The notes under the pieces were generated by a model, which was not told where the DNA came from, ran no database searches, and saw only the letters and a list, made by a program, of their open reading frames with translations. DNA of 64,000 nt from Exiguobacterium artemiae 255-15 (lineage in GTDB: Bacteria; Bacillota; Bacilli; Exiguobacteriales; Exiguobacteriaceae), in assembly GCF_000019905.1 (NCBI RefSeq), contig NC_010556.1:2320001-2384000 (forward strand). Direction: 5' to 3'. Below, one piece after another: positions 34,150 to 44,787 of the stretch. A program made the position numbers and the translations under genes. Every line of letters begins with the position of its first letter. The first letter of the stretch is position 1.

Positions 34150-35697
34150 TTATTTCTTTAATACAATCGATTTCCCGGTCATTTCTGCCGGTTGATCTGC
34201 TCCGAGTAAATCGAGAACAGTTGGTGCCAAGTCTGCCAGTACGCCAGTCAATGGCTTAAGGAGTTCGACGTCCTCGACCGTGACGATACATGGAACAGGT
34301 TCTGTCGTGTGCGCCGTCATCTTGCTGCCATCGGCGTTGAGGACTTTGTCCGCGTTTCCGTGGTCGGCTGTGATGATGGCTGCGCCACCTTTGCTGATAA
34401 TCAAGTCAACGACTTGCCCCAGACATTTATCCACCGCTTCGATTGCCTTTTTCGTCGGCTCGAGCATACCCGAGTGACCGACCATATCGGGATTGGCGAA
34501 GTTGAGGATGATCGCGTCATGTTTGTCCGAGTTGATTGCGTCAACGAGTGCTTCTGTGACTTCATAGACACTCATTTCCGGTTTCAAGTCGTATGTCGCG
34601 ACCTTTGGAGATGGGATCAGAATCCGATCTTCTCCTTCGTACGGCTCTTCACGTTGACCGTTAAAGAAAAACGTGACGTGCGGGTACTTTTCAGTTTCCG
34701 CAATCCGTAATTGTTTAAGGCCTTGTTTTGATAACGTTTCACCGAGCGTGTTTTTGATATCTTCCGGTGGGAAGACGATGTCCGTATCAATCGCATCCGA
34801 GTACTTCGTCATGGAGACGAGCAGCAGGTTCTTCGGTACGTTGTCCGGCAATTCAAAACCGGTGAAGCCTGTTTTTTCTTTATACGTCTTGGCGAGCTGA
34901 ATCGCACGGTCCGGACGATAGTTGAAGAACATGATCGCATCATTATCGTGGATCGGTGCTACTGGAGTACCGTCTTCCTGCACGACTACCGTTGGTTCAA
35001 TAAACTCATCTGTCACGTCTGTTTTGTACGAAGCTTCGACCATCGCGATTGGGTCTTTTGTTGTCGGACCGTCTGCGAACGTGATGACGTCATAAACTTT
35101 CTTGACGCGTTCCCAGCGGTTGTCGCGGTCCATCGCATAATAACGACCGGAGACACTTGCGAATTGACCGACGTTTAATTCATCCATCTTCGCTTGGGCA
35201 TCCCGGAGGAAACCGGCACCGGATTGTGGATCACAATCGCGGCCATCCGTGAAAGCATGGAGATAGACTTTTTCGATTTCGTGAAGTTTCGCGAATTCAA
35301 GCACCGCATACAAGTGGTTGATGTGACTGTGAATTCCACCGTCAGAGACCAGACCGAAGATATGAAGGGCTGAACCGTATTTCTTCACGTGACCTGCCGC
35401 ATCGTTCATCGCTTGACGCGAGAAGAACGAGCGATCCTTAATGGCATTGTTGATTCGGGATAGCGATTGGTAGACGACGCGACCTGCACCGATGTTCAAA
35501 TGACCCACTTCTGAGTTCCCCATTTGACCTTCAGGCAAACCGACGTATTCTCCTTTCGCATTCAACAGTGTATGCGGGTACTGTTCCCAGTACCGGTCGA
35601 AGTTCGGTTTGTTTGCTGCCGTAACAGCATTTCCGAACTCCTCGTCACGCATACCAAAACCATCAAGGATGATCAGTGCGACTGGACGTTTTTTCAT
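34150..35697 (-). CDS. gpmI: Phosphoglycerate mutase, 2,3-BPG-independent
   Basis: 515-residue manganese enzyme of the alkaline phosphatase superfamily. [14 protein letters not shown] (Asp12) and [17 protein letters not shown] (Ser62, the phosphoserine nucleophile) open the phosphatase domain. The transferase domain carries [14 protein letters not shown] and [13 protein letters not shown], and the C-terminal metal ligands are in [12 protein letters not shown] and [10 protein letters not shown]. Full length. It follows tpiA with no spacing (35697/35698) and has 73 nt before eno. Confidence 0.97.
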   Translation of the reverse strand: MKKRPVALIILDGFGMRDEEFGNAVTAANKPNFDRYWEQYPHTLLNAKGEYVGLPEGQMGNSEVGHLNIGAGRVVYQSLSRINNAIKDRSFFSRQAMNDAAGHVKKYGSALHIFGLVSDGGIHSHINHLYAVLEFAKLHEIEKVYLHAFTDGRDCDPQSGAGFLRDAQAKMDELNVGQFASVSGRYYAMDRDNRWERVKKVYDVITFADGPTTKDPIAMVEASYKTDVTDEFIEPTVVVQEDGTPVAPIHDNDAIMFFNYRPDRAIQLAKTYKEKTGFTGFELPDNVPKNLLLVSMTKYSDAIDTDIVFPPEDIKNTLGETLSKQGLKQLRIAETEKYPHVTFFFNGQREEPYEGEDRILIPSPKVATYDLKPEMSVYEVTEALVDAINSDKHDAIILNFANPDMVGHSGMLEPTKKAIEAVDKCLGQVVDLIISKGGAAIITADHGNADKVLNADGSKMTAHTTEPVPCIVTVEDVELLKPLTGVLADLAPTVLDLLGADQPAEMTGKSIVLKK

Positions 35698-36450
35698 TTA
35701 AATCGCCTCCAAGAGTTTGAGGAACGATCCTGTCTCAAGACTTGCGCCACCAACTAAAGCACCGTCGATGTCAGGCTGAGCCATATATTCTTTGATGTTG
35801 TCCGGTTTGACACTACCGCCGTACTGGATGCGGACTGCTTCTGCAGCTTCCGTACCGAATTCAGCTGCGATGACATCGCGAACGAATTTACAAGAATCTT
35901 GTGCGTCTTGTTCTGTTGCTGATTTTCCTGTTCCGATTGCCCAGACAGGCTCATATGCAACAACAAGGTTTTTGACTTGATCGACTGTCAAACCTTTTAA
36001 GCTGTTCGTTGTTTGTTCACGGATCACTGATTCGAATTTTCCGCCTTCGCGTTCTTCGAGTGTTTCACCGACACAAACGATTGGCACGAGACCATGCTCG
36101 AATGCTTTTTTCGTTTTGCTGTTGATGAATGCATCAGTTTCTCCAAAGTACTCACGACGTTCTGAGTGACCGAGGACGACGTATGTTACGCCAAGTTCTT
36201 TGAGCATCACTGGGCTGATTTCACCTGTGAATGCGCCGCTCTCTTGGTCGTACATGTTTTGAGCGCCGATTTTCAGGTCCGTTCCAGCTGTCGCTTCTGT
36301 CAAGTGTGCAAGGAATACAGACGGTGCACAGACAGCCGCGTCGACTTTCGAAGAAGCGGGTACAGTTCCTTTGACTTCCTCAGCGAATGCCACAGCATCC
36401 TTGAGGGTAAGATTCATTTTCCAGTTACCTGCGATAATTGGTTTACGCAT
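35698..36450 (-). CDS. tpiA: Triosephosphate isomerase
   Basis: 250-residue TIM barrel. GNWKMN (Lys about 11), LGHSERR with catalytic His (about 96) and [15 protein letters not shown] with catalytic Glu and the mobile loop 6 are intact; [11 protein letters not shown] closes the phosphate site. The start is ATG 36450, 8 nt after AAGGGAG; an in-frame GTG at 36459 is inside the spacer. It lies between pgk and gpmI. Confidence 0.97.
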   Translation of the reverse strand: MRKPIIAGNWKMNLTLKDAVAFAEEVKGTVPASSKVDAAVCAPSVFLAHLTEATAGTDLKIGAQNMYDQESGAFTGEISPVMLKELGVTYVVLGHSERREYFGETDAFINSKTKKAFEHGLVPIVCVGETLEEREGGKFESVIREQTTNSLKGLTVDQVKNLVVAYEPVWAIGTGKSATEQDAQDSCKFVRDVIAAEFGTEAAEAVRIQYGGSVKPDNIKEYMAQPDIDGALVGGASLETGSFLKLLEAI

Positions 36451-36477
36451 TGAAAACACTCCCTTGTGAACTTTAGA

Positions 36478-37662
36478 TTACTTGTCGTTAAGCGCTTCGA
36501 CACCTGGAAGAGCTTTTCCTTCCATGAACTCGAGGCTTGCGCCGCCACCTGTTGAAATGTGACTCATTTTATCTGCAAGACCAAACTTCTCAGCCGCTGC
36601 AGCAGAATCTCCACCACCGATGATCGAGTATGCATCGCTGTCCGCTAATGCTTGAGCGACACCTTTTGTTCCGTTTGCATATTTATCAAGTTCGAACACA
36701 CCCATTGGTCCGTTCCAGACAACAAGTTTCGAAGCCTTGATTGCTTCTGCATACAGTTCTACCGTTTTTGGACCGATATCGAGTGACATGTGATCCGCTG
36801 GGATACTGTCGATGTCGCGTGATCCAACATATGTTTCTTCGCCGAATTCCTTCGTGATGACACAGTCAACCGGCATCAAGAATTTCACGCCTTTGTCTTC
36901 TGCTTTTTTCATGAATTCCTTCGCCTGTTCGATTTTGTCGACTTCAAGAAGTGACGTACCGACTTCATAACCTTGAGCTTTGAGGAATGTATAAGATAAT
37001 CCTCCGCCGATGATCAACGTGTCGACGATATCAAGCAAGTGATCGATGACGCCGATTTTGTCAGCGACTTTCGAACCACCGATGATCGCTGTAAACGGAC
37101 GATCCGGGTTTGAGAGAGCTTTACCGAGAACTTGAAGTTCTTTTTCGATCAACAATCCTGCTACAGCAGTCTCGACATGATGGGCGATTCCTTCTGTAGA
37201 AGCGTGCGCACGGTGCGCTGCACCAAATGCGTCGTTGACGAAAACGTCTGCAAGTTTCGCAAAACCTTCTGCGAGTTCAGGATCGTTTTTCGTTTCGCCT
37301 GGGTAGAAACGAACGTTTTCAAGAACGATGACGTCTCCTTCTTCAAGCTTGCTGACTGCTTCTTCAGCGACCGGACCGTATGCTTCTTCAACGAGCTTGA
37401 TGTCCTTACCAAGCAGTTCGCTAAGGCGTGCTACGACTGGTGCAAGTGAGAACTCAGGGTTTTTCTCGCCTTTTGGACGTCCCATATGGCTTGCGAGGAT
37501 GACTTTCGCTCCACCGTCAACCAAGTGTTTGATTGTCGGAAGGGCAGCACGGATGCGTGTATCATCTGTGATTTTGCCGTCTTCTAGCGGTACGTTGAAG
37601 TCCACACGTGTAAACACGCGTTTTCCTTTTACATCGATATCGCGAATTGATTTCTTATTCAT
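36478..37662 (-). CDS. pgk: Phosphoglycerate kinase
   Basis: 394-residue two-domain kinase producing ATP and 3-phosphoglycerate. [23 protein letters not shown] (about residues 15-37, the substrate Arg/Asp site), [25 protein letters not shown] and the nucleotide loop [16 protein letters not shown] near the end are diagnostic. The start is ATG 37662, 8 nt after GGAGG; the longer frame to 37728 runs into the intergenic hairpins and is not Pgk-like. Confidence 0.97.
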   Translation of the reverse strand: MNKKSIRDIDVKGKRVFTRVDFNVPLEDGKITDDTRIRAALPTIKHLVDGGAKVILASHMGRPKGEKNPEFSLAPVVARLSELLGKDIKLVEEAYGPVAEEAVSKLEEGDVIVLENVRFYPGETKNDPELAEGFAKLADVFVNDAFGAAHRAHASTEGIAHHVETAVAGLLIEKELQVLGKALSNPDRPFTAIIGGSKVADKIGVIDHLLDIVDTLIIGGGLSYTFLKAQGYEVGTSLLEVDKIEQAKEFMKKAEDKGVKFLMPVDCVITKEFGEETYVGSRDIDSIPADHMSLDIGPKTVELYAEAIKASKLVVWNGPMGVFELDKYANGTKGVAQALADSDAYSIIGGGDSAAAAEKFGLADKMSHISTGGGASLEFMEGKALPGVEALNDK

Positions 37663-37692
37663 ACATTCGTCCTCCGTCTCATACGTATAGTG

Positions 37693-37762
37693 AGGGGCTG
37701 ATGCGCCCCTCCAGACTTTTTTCCGCAATAAGAGCGGAGACTGTATCGTTTCCGCTCTTATT
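37693..37762 (-). promoter_or_regulatory. Tandem hairpins between gapA and pgk
   Basis: First on the transcript is AATAAGAGCGGA/TCCGCTCTTATT (37727-37738 with 37751-37762, 12 bp). Then comes AGGGGC/GCCCCT (37693-37698 with 37705-37710). The first is not followed by a clean T run on the minus strand, so a partial terminator or an mRNA-stability/processing element is more likely than full termination. Confidence 0.65.
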
Positions 37763-37785
37763 CAATTGCTATTTAATTGCTCGAA

Positions 37786-38835
<1,050 letters not shown>

Positions 38836-38846
38836 TCAAAAGGGGG

Positions 38847-39875
38847 CTACCCTTTCAAAATCGTTGTTGCTGCCCCTTCATCCGTAATCAGGATGATGTC
38901 CGGGGACTGTTTGACATACGCGTTGATGGCTTCCGCTTTGGAATGTCCTCCGGCGACGACGATGACGTGTTCGACTTGTTTTAAGTCGTCCAGTTGAAGA
39001 CCAACCGTCTTCACCCGATGCACGATCTTTCCGTCCCGATCGAAGTAATACCCAAATGCTTCTGCTACCGCGTGTTCTTGTTCAAGCTGTTCCAGTAACT
39101 CGGCTGAAGCGCGACGACGTTTTGCCATCGTTTTTGCCTCACCAATTCCATGTACCACGATTGAGGCATCTTTAATCATTTGTAACACATTTTTAATGCT
39201 TGGCTCTTCCACCATCTTCACAAACGTTTCCTTGCTGACCATGTCTGGAATGTGCAATAAGTGATAATCACTTTGTGCACGGGATGCCATCCGTGAACAG
39301 ACCGTATTCGCTTGTAATTCAAGGGTTTCACCTAAGCCCCCACGTGCCGGCACGAATGTCATCGGACGGTTTTCCTTATCAGGCGACATCATCGCCGCGA
39401 CGGAAGCCATCGTCGTACCTCCTGTGACTGCAATCGTGTTGTGTACAGATGAAGAAAGTTCTCGTTTCAAACGTGCGACCGTCGCACGTCCCATATCGCG
39501 TTGCACCCAGAAGGTTTGATCCGAATCTCCTGGTACGATGACGACATCCCGGACGCCCAGTTTTTCCTTTAAGGCTTTCGCCATATCAGAAATTCCGGCC
39601 AGTTCTGCCATCACGCTGTGCATACTTCGTAAGACGATCCGCCCTTCATCTGTCAAAGACATTCCTTGTGTCGCCACTTCGAGCAATCCCTGCTCTTTCA
39701 GGAAGTCCACTTCCCGACGTAACACCCGTTCCGTCAAGCCAAGGCTTGTCGCCAGTGTCCGCCGACCAATCGGCTGCATGAGCCGGACATAATGAAGTAT
39801 GTCGTAACGTGTCTGCATTTCTTCGATCAGATCAGGCACGATTCGTTTTTGGATCTGTACTAACTGCCGAATCAT
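38847..39875 (-). CDS. cggR: Central glycolytic genes regulator CggR
   Basis: 342-residue SorC/DeoR-family repressor that binds ahead of its own operon and is released by fructose 1,6-bisphosphate. The N-terminal winged HTH is GRRTLATSLGLTERVLRREVDFLKEQGLLEV (about residues 37-67). The effector domain has VTGGTTMASVAAMM and VVAGGHSKAEAI (sugar-phosphate loops). AGAGGAG is 9 nt before the ATG. The length equals B. subtilis CggR (340 aa). First gene of the glycolytic operon; its target is probably the repeat at 39902. Confidence 0.95.
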   Translation of the reverse strand: MIRQLVQIQKRIVPDLIEEMQTRYDILHYVRLMQPIGRRTLATSLGLTERVLRREVDFLKEQGLLEVATQGMSLTDEGRIVLRSMHSVMAELAGISDMAKALKEKLGVRDVVIVPGDSDQTFWVQRDMGRATVARLKRELSSSVHNTIAVTGGTTMASVAAMMSPDKENRPMTFVPARGGLGETLELQANTVCSRMASRAQSDYHLLHIPDMVSKETFVKMVEEPSIKNVLQMIKDASIVVHGIGEAKTMAKRRRASAELLEQLEQEHAVAEAFGYYFDRDGKIVHRVKTVGLQLDDLKQVEHVIVVAGGHSKAEAINAYVKQSPDIILITDEGAATTILKG

Positions 39876-39901
39876 GTATTCCCGCTCCTCTCAAGTTGCT
39901 G

Positions 39902-39936
39902 GACACTTTACGTCCCGCGTGTCATATCTTGTCCCA
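39902..39936. promoter_or_regulatory. CggR operator (direct repeats)
   Basis: On the minus strand GGGAC-N6-TGAC is followed, with a 19-bp period, by GGGAC-N6-TGTC. This is close to the CggR recognition pattern in B. subtilis (CGGGACN6TGTCN4CGGGACN6TGTC, from memory). It lies just downstream of the promoter. Confidence 0.78.
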
Positions 39937-39950
39937 CTTGGTACATCCTT

Positions 39951-39979
39951 ATCATAACAGCCCTCGTACAAGGATTCAA
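39951..39979 (-). promoter_or_regulatory. cggR-gapA operon promoter
   Basis: Minus strand TTGAAT (39974-39979), 17 nt, TATGAT (39951-39956). The CggR-type repeats begin about 15 nt downstream of the -10 box. Confidence 0.75.
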
Positions 39980-39989
39980 GCCTCGCCCT

Positions 39990-40253
39990 TTAACTTTTTT
40001 CAAGTAAGCGGTTTCTTATCGTCTCTGTCTCAAATTTGCCATAACTCCAAATTTCAGACTGATGCATGACGACAGGAATTTCATATAAAAACCGGAGACT
40101 GAGCGCAGCATCTTCTTCAATGTTCACTTCTTCGAATGTCCAATCCGGAAATTCATCGAGCACGAAATCAAGTAAGAAGGCGGCTTCCTCACATAGCGTA
40201 CATCCGGGACGTGAATACAGTGTTAAGGTCGTGTGTTCTTTTGATGGCATCAT
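39990..40253 (-). CDS. Glutaredoxin-like protein
   Basis: 87-residue thioredoxin-fold protein. LTLYSRPGCTLCEEAAFLL (about residues 9-27) contains a CTLC redox pair, and YEIPVVMHQSEIWSYGKF has the cis-Pro (IPV) of the fold. It belongs to the short glutaredoxin-like/DUF836 group; its partners are unknown. The start ATGATG overlaps the rpoN stop, so it is coupled to rpoN, an arrangement also seen in other Bacilli near cggR. Confidence 0.85.
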   Translation of the reverse strand: MMPSKEHTTLTLYSRPGCTLCEEAAFLLDFVLDEFPDWTFEEVNIEEDAALSLRFLYEIPVVMHQSEIWSYGKFETETIRNRLLEKS

Positions 40254-41392
40254 TCATTCGCCTCTCGTCGTTTCGTCATGTCGGACCGGGTCAAGTACAG
40301 ACCCGCCCGATACTTCGCGACTGTCCGTCTTGCGACCCGGATGCCTTCCAGGTCGAGACGGTTGACGATCTGTTGATCCGACAGCGGCGAGGTCGCTTCC
40401 TGAATCAATTGTGCGATTCGGGCTTTGATTAAAAAGCTCGATGTGCCGCTTTGCGTCTTCGAGACGAAAAAATTTTCAAGCTCGAGCGTTCCATGGATCG
40501 TCCGAATCGTTTTGTGGACGATTGCCCGACCAACCGTCGACGGATGGTATCCCGTTTGTTTGGCGACCTCTTTTTTCGTCAACGGTTCTAAATGGAGTTC
40601 CCCTTTGAACCAACGGATTTGCCGTTCCACGATGACATCGAGGATTGCACGCAACGTGTTACGCCGTCGTTCATAAGCGCTGAGAAACGGTTTTGCTTCC
40701 GCGAGATCCGTCCAGGACGTATCAATCGGCAAGGAAGACCACTGGATTTGCACCTGATCATCCGACCAACTGATATCGGCTTCCGGTATCGTCATGGTGG
40801 TGGATACTGGTAAGACCGGTGTCTTCGGCAACCGTTCCATCTTTTGCTTCATCTGTCGCCGCTCTGTTTCATCATCCAGTACGGCTTTTAACGGCTGTCC
40901 GTCCGACAGTGCAGTAAGCAAATCCATCAAACGGTCATCTTCGAGCTCGATGGCATGCAACAAGCGACACTCCGCTTCCGAGCGTGCCGCAATTCCGGTA
41001 GGTTCACATTGCTGGAGCAGTTGTCGTGCTTGCCTGATCATCGGCTCCTCACTATCAAGCAAGACCGCTAATCGTTCGTCTGTCGTTCTGAGTAATCCAT
41101 CCGCGTCTAAGTACATGATGAGTTGTTCCGCCATATATCTTATTTCCTGTCTGACCGATTCTAAACGTATTTGCTGAAGAAGTTCCGCTTCAAACGAATC
41201 AATCCGGTCTGCAACCTGCTCTAAATCCGGCGGAATCATTTTTCTTCCATTATGTTCGCTGCGTCCGGCACGACGGATGATCCGGTACAGCCGCTCCTCG
41301 AGTTCCGCCTGCGTTTCTTCCAAAACCGTCAATTGATACAACTGGGCTGCCGACATCACAAGACGTTGCGCTTGTTCCTGTCTCTGTTCCAT
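40250..41392 (-). CDS. rpoN: RNA polymerase sigma-54 factor
   Basis: 380-residue sigma-54 (SigL). The N-terminal Gln-rich activator region (residues 1-45), core-binding region (about 60-200), HTH (KKEVAKQTGYHPSTVGRAI, about 265-283) and the RpoN box VARRTVAKYR (about 358-367) are present in the proper order. It is somewhat shorter than B. subtilis SigL (436 aa), with a compact region II. The start is ATG 41392 behind GGGAGGTG. No -24/-12 promoter was noticed in this window, so its targets lie elsewhere. Confidence 0.93.
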   Translation of the reverse strand: MEQRQEQAQRLVMSAAQLYQLTVLEETQAELEERLYRIIRRAGRSEHNGRKMIPPDLEQVADRIDSFEAELLQQIRLESVRQEIRYMAEQLIMYLDADGLLRTTDERLAVLLDSEEPMIRQARQLLQQCEPTGIAARSEAECRLLHAIELEDDRLMDLLTALSDGQPLKAVLDDETERRQMKQKMERLPKTPVLPVSTTMTIPEADISWSDDQVQIQWSSLPIDTSWTDLAEAKPFLSAYERRRNTLRAILDVIVERQIRWFKGELHLEPLTKKEVAKQTGYHPSTVGRAIVHKTIRTIHGTLELENFFVSKTQSGTSSFLIKARIAQLIQEATSPLSDQQIVNRLDLEGIRVARRTVAKYRAGLYLTRSDMTKRREANE

Positions 41393-41508
41393 CCGCTCAC
41401 CTCCCGTTTCCTCGTTTAATTTGATTCCACTTTCATTATATAGGAAGGATACGTCTTCCATCGTCTCTTACGTTTTGACAAAAAATCAATAAACTCGCAA
41501 ATCTAGTA

Positions 41509-41537
41509 TTGCTTTTCTGAAAAAATGTCGGTATACT
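41509..41537 (+). promoter_or_regulatory. tRNA-Arg promoter
   Basis: TTGCTT (41509-41514), 17 nt, TATACT (41532-41537), about 22 nt before the tRNA 5' end. Confidence 0.72.
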
Positions 41538-41559
41538 ATTAATTGTTCAGTACAAACAT

Positions 41560-41635
41560 GCACCCGTAGCTCAGGGGATAGAGCACTGGTTTCCGGTACC
41601 AGGTGTCGGGAGTTCAAATCTCTCCGGGTGTACCA
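41560..41635 (+). tRNA. trnR: tRNA-Arg (anticodon CCG)
   Basis: 76 nt with encoded CCA. The acceptor GCACCCG pairs with CGGGTGT, the anticodon arm is CTGGT-TTCCGGT-ACCAG, giving anticodon CCG for CGG codons, and the T loop TTCAAAT is standard. A single tRNA gene before clpP, as in B. subtilis. Confidence 0.95.
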
Positions 41636-41649
41636 TACTTGAATCTTCA

Positions 41650-41679
41650 GGCAATGCCGTTTACGGTATTGCCTTTTTT
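41650..41679 (+). terminator. tRNA-Arg terminator
   Basis: GGCAATGCCG pairs with CGGTATTGCC, with a TTTA loop, followed by six T. Confidence 0.92.
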
Positions 41680-41741
41680 CTATACTGATATGTTTAACAG
41701 GAACTGTTTCAGGAAAAATACATAAAACCAACAGCGTATCT

Positions 41742-41771
41742 TTTGACCAATATTGACCAAAGGATTATGAT
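41742..41771 (+). promoter_or_regulatory. clpP promoter with CtsR box
   Basis: The promoter reads TTGACC (41743-41748), 17 nt, TATGAT (41766-41771). TTTGACC-AAT-ATTGACC (41742-41758) is the complement of the CtsR heptad repeat (RGTCAAA-N3-RGTCAAA) and covers the -35 box, so CtsR should block clpP until heat or protein stress. Confidence 0.85.
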
Positions 41772-41821
41772 AAGGACAAGTCGAATATGTGCTACATACC
41801 AACCATAAGGAGGCAAAGACT

Positions 41822-42400
41822 ATGTTAATTCCAACAGTCATCGAACAAACCAACCGCGGGGAACGTGCTTACGATATCTATTCACGTTTGCTCAAAGACC
41901 GGATCATCCTTCTCGGGAGCGCGATTGACGACAACGTCGCCAACTCAGTCGTTGCCCAGTTACTTTTCCTAGCAGCAGAAGATCCAGATAAAGAAATCTC
42001 GCTTTACATCAACAGCCCGGGTGGCTCAATCACAGCAGGTATGGCGATTTACGATACAATGAACTTCATCAAACCACAAGTTTCAACGATTTGTATCGGA
42101 ATGGCTGCTTCAATGGGTGCATTCTTGCTCCAAGCCGGCGCTAAAGGAAAACGTTTTGCTCTTCCTAACGCTGAAATCATGATTCACCAACCACTCGGTG
42201 GTACACAAGGTCAAGCATCGGACATCAAAATCCATGCGGAACGCATCATCAAAATGCGTGAGCACCTCAACAAAATCATGGCTGAAAACACAGGACAACC
42301 ACTTGAAGTCATCGAGCGTGATACAGAGCGCGATAACTTCATGTCTGCTCAAGCAGCAGCTGACTACGGTTTAATCGACCGCGTCATGGAACGTGCTTAA
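41822..42400 (+). CDS. clpP: ATP-dependent Clp protease proteolytic subunit
   Basis: 192-residue serine protease that forms the 14-mer degrading chamber with Clp ATPases. Catalytic triad: Ser97 in GMAASMGAF, His122 in IHQPLGG and Asp171 in ERDNF. The start ATG 41822 is 8 nt after AAGGAGG; an in-frame ATG-less extension upstream to 41789 has no support. It is a single gene with a heat-shock (CtsR-type) promoter. SsrA-tagged proteins made by the rescue system at 19.7-20.6 kb are among its expected substrates. Confidence 0.98.
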   Translation: MLIPTVIEQTNRGERAYDIYSRLLKDRIILLGSAIDDNVANSVVAQLLFLAAEDPDKEISLYINSPGGSITAGMAIYDTMNFIKPQVSTICIGMAASMGAFLLQAGAKGKRFALPNAEIMIHQPLGGTQGQASDIKIHAERIIKMREHLNKIMAENTGQPLEVIERDTERDNFMSAQAAADYGLIDRVMERA

Positions 42401-42410
42401 TCTTCACCTG

Positions 42411-42443
42411 ACCGTCTTCGCAATTTGCGAGGACGGTTTTTTT
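42411..42443 (+). terminator. clpP terminator
   Basis: ACCGTCTTCGC pairs with GCGAGGACGGT (one G-T pair and AATTT loop), followed by seven T. Confidence 0.92.
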
Positions 42444-42451
42444 GTGTGTAC

Positions 42452-42516
42452 AAAAAAGACCACTGTCCTTTGCGTCACTCTTCTCAGAACAGACGCGGAC
42501 AGAGGTCCTATTTTTT
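42452..42516. terminator. Terminator of ribbon-helix-helix gene
   Basis: GACCACTGTCC pairs with GGACAGAGGTC (42458-42468 with 42497-42507), inner GCGTC/GACGC. A-run on the left and T-run on the right make it usable from both strands. Confidence 0.75.
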
Positions 42517-42751
42517 AGTCGATCAAATCTGTGATATCAGACACGATATCATGGTTTTCGCGAATCAATGTGTAGATTCCGTTCGCATGTGGTGAAAGTT
42601 CTTCTTCCGCCTGCAATTGCTTCAGGAACAACGATGTCGCAAAGGCGACGAGCGTACTTTTTGGTACACCGATCGTTTTCGCTTTTTTCGTAAGCACTTC
42701 ATCAAACTTCGCATCAACTGTCAGCGAAATACGTTTTTTCTCATTAGCCAT
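42515..42751 (-). CDS. Ribbon-helix-helix (CopG-like) protein
   Basis: 78-residue protein. The N-terminal KKRISLTVDAKFDEVLTKKAKTIGVPKSTLVAFATSLFLKQ pattern (strand of alternating residues, then two helices with a turn at GVPKS) is an RHH fold, usually DNA binding. The C-terminal 30 residues are acidic (ISPHANG, SDITDLID). Own promoter at 42796 and own terminator. No toxin partner is next to it, so a plain regulator is more likely than an antitoxin. It takes the position where crh lies in B. subtilis. Confidence 0.72.
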   Translation of the reverse strand: MANEKKRISLTVDAKFDEVLTKKAKTIGVPKSTLVAFATSLFLKQLQAEEELSPHANGIYTLIRENHDIVSDITDLID

Positions 42752-42795
42752 TTCAAAAACTCCTTAATTCGAACATTTAGTTGCATCGACTATAT

Positions 42796-42824
42796 ATTAT
42801 AGTAGACTATGGTTCATCTCGCAA
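42796..42824 (-). promoter_or_regulatory. Promoter of ribbon-helix-helix gene
   Basis: Minus strand TTGCGA (42819-42824), 17 nt, TATAAT (42796-42801), just past the whiA stop at 42833. Confidence 0.72.
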
Positions 42825-42832
42825 GTTACTCC

Positions 42833-43789
42833 CTAAAGAGCCCCGGTCATCGACTCCCCGTTTCGGATTTTATCCGCGATTTGATCAATCTTGCGCAATC
42901 GATGATTGATCCCGGATTTCGAGATGGAACCGCTCTCGACCATCTCACCGAGCTCCTGTAATGTCACGTCTTGATGTGTGACCCGCAAGATGGCGATTTC
43001 TTTTAATTTATCCGGCAAAACGTCGAGTCCGACCGTCCGTTCCAGAAACTTGATATTCTCGACCTGGCGCAGTGCCGCCCCAACCGTCTTGTTGAGGTTT
43101 GCCGTCTCACAGTTGACGAGCCGGTTGACTGAATTCCGCATATCTTTTAAAATCCGGACATCCTCAAACCGTAACATCGAATACGTCGCTCCGACGAGCT
43201 TCAGAAAATCAGAAATCTTCTCACTTTCCTTGATGTAGAGAATATGTCCTTTTTTCCGTTCGATGGCTTTTGCATTCAAATCAAACTGATTTGTCAGGCT
43301 GCGCAAGGCGGCATTATGTTCTTCGTACAGACTGAAGATTTCCAGATGGTACGAAGACGTCGCCGGATTGTTTAACGATCCGCCGGCTAAAAAGGCGCCG
43401 CGCAGGTACGCCCGGGCACGGCGTTCATCCTTGAGAATCGAATCGCTGATTGAACGGATCATCGTAAATCCTTCCCCTAAAATCCCGAGGTCCTGTAAAA
43501 TCTTATCCGCTTGTTGTTTAACGCGGACGATGTAGACATTATTTTTCTTCAAGCGCATTTTTTTCCGGACCAGTAAATCCAGATGGACGGCATACGCCCG
43601 TTTGAGCAAGGAATAAATACGGCGGGCAATCGATGCGTTTTCCGTCGAGATATCCAGTGTCAGACCACGTCCGAGTCCGAATGAGATGGCTCCGTTCATC
43701 CGGGCCAAAGCGGCGAGTTCCGCCTTCATTTCGTGATCGGTGATGGCGATTTGCGTTAATTCTTTTTTGACTTCTGATGCAAAACTCAC
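42833..43789 (-). CDS. whiA: WhiA-type DNA-binding protein
   Basis: 318-residue protein with an N-terminal degenerate LAGLIDADG homing-endonuclease fold ([18 protein letters not shown], about residues 127-144) and a C-terminal HTH ([22 protein letters not shown], about 280-301). It influences cell division and chromosome segregation in Bacilli and sporulation in Streptomyces. Ordinary length. It overlaps yvcK by 4 nt in the rapZ-yvcK-whiA operon. Confidence 0.95.
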   Translation of the reverse strand: MSFASEVKKELTQIAITDHEMKAELAALARMNGAISFGLGRGLTLDISTENASIARRIYSLLKRAYAVHLDLLVRKKMRLKKNNVYIVRVKQQADKILQDLGILGEGFTMIRSISDSILKDERRARAYLRGAFLAGGSLNNPATSSYHLEIFSLYEEHNAALRSLTNQFDLNAKAIERKKGHILYIKESEKISDFLKLVGATYSMLRFEDVRILKDMRNSVNRLVNCETANLNKTVGAALRQVENIKFLERTVGLDVLPDKLKEIAILRVTHQDVTLQELGEMVESGSISKSGINHRLRKIDQIADKIRNGESMTGAL

Positions 43790-44787
43790 GTCAATTCCTC
43801 CTTCCCTTCGAATTGACGCACACGTCGGATGGATAGGACTTTCCGCATGACCAGGCTTGCCACGGCGTCTGAGTCATGACGGATGAAGTGGTGGTTATAA
43901 TCCACAATATCGTCCGCGAGTACTTCAATTCCAGCTTCTTCAAAACTCGATTCATCGTAGGTCACGATGTCGGCATGATCTTTTTGATACTTCCGCAGGT
44001 AACTGACATCAATCGATTCGTTGTTGACGATGATCGTATCGATGACCCCTTTGCCGAGGAACTTTTCCAGGACATTCAGGTGATCGTTTGCCGTAAAGGC
44101 TGTCGTCTCACCCGGCTGCGTCATGACGTTACAAATATAGACGACCGGCGCAAGCGATTGACTGATGGCGTCCCGGATTTCCTCAATCAGGACGTTCGGA
44201 ATGACACTCGTATAGAGACTGCCGGGACCGAGGACGATGACATCAGCATCAAGAATCGCCTGAATCGCTTCCGGAACCGGACGGACATCATCTTCCTCGA
44301 GGAAAATCCGCTCGATGACTTTGCCGACTTTCGGAATCAGGGATTCCCCTTTGACGATCGTTCCGTCTTCAAACTCGGCGCATAACGTAATCGTCCGTTC
44401 CGTCGCCGGATAGACTTTCCCTTCGGCATTCAAGAGTTGTCCCATGACACCGATCGCTTCGACGAAGGAGCCGTTACAGAGCTGCGTCGCTGCCGTCAGC
44501 ATCAAATTACCGAGTGAGTGCCCGTGCAGCCCTTCTCCCGTCTCAAAGCGGTACTGCATGATCCGGTCCATCAGCGTCTCCGATTTTGAGAGCGAAACGA
44601 TGACGTTCCGGATATCGCCCGGCGGTAACATGTTAAACTCTGTCCGCAGACGGCCGGAACTGCCCCCGTCGTCGGCGACGGTGACGATGGCCGTGATATC
44701 AAGCGGATAGTGTTTTAGCCCGCGCAAGAGAGTCGATAGGCCCGTTCCTCCGCCGATAGCGACGACTTTTCGTTCCCATTTCATCAC
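43786..44787 (-). CDS. yvcK: YvcK/CofD-like cell-shape and gluconeogenesis factor
   Basis: 333-residue member of the CofD/UPF0052 family, needed in B. subtilis for growth on gluconeogenic substrates and for proper PBP1 placement; it binds UDP-sugars. [18 protein letters not shown] (residues 8-25) and [16 protein letters not shown] with LPPGDIRN (about 37-62) are family motifs. [19 protein letters not shown] (about 209-227) is the second conserved core. It overlaps whiA and rapZ by 4 nt on each side. Confidence 0.94.

Noticed and set aside
42515-42751. Antitoxin of a toxin-antitoxin pair
   Set aside because: RHH protein stands alone with its own promoter and terminator; no small toxin frame adjoins it.
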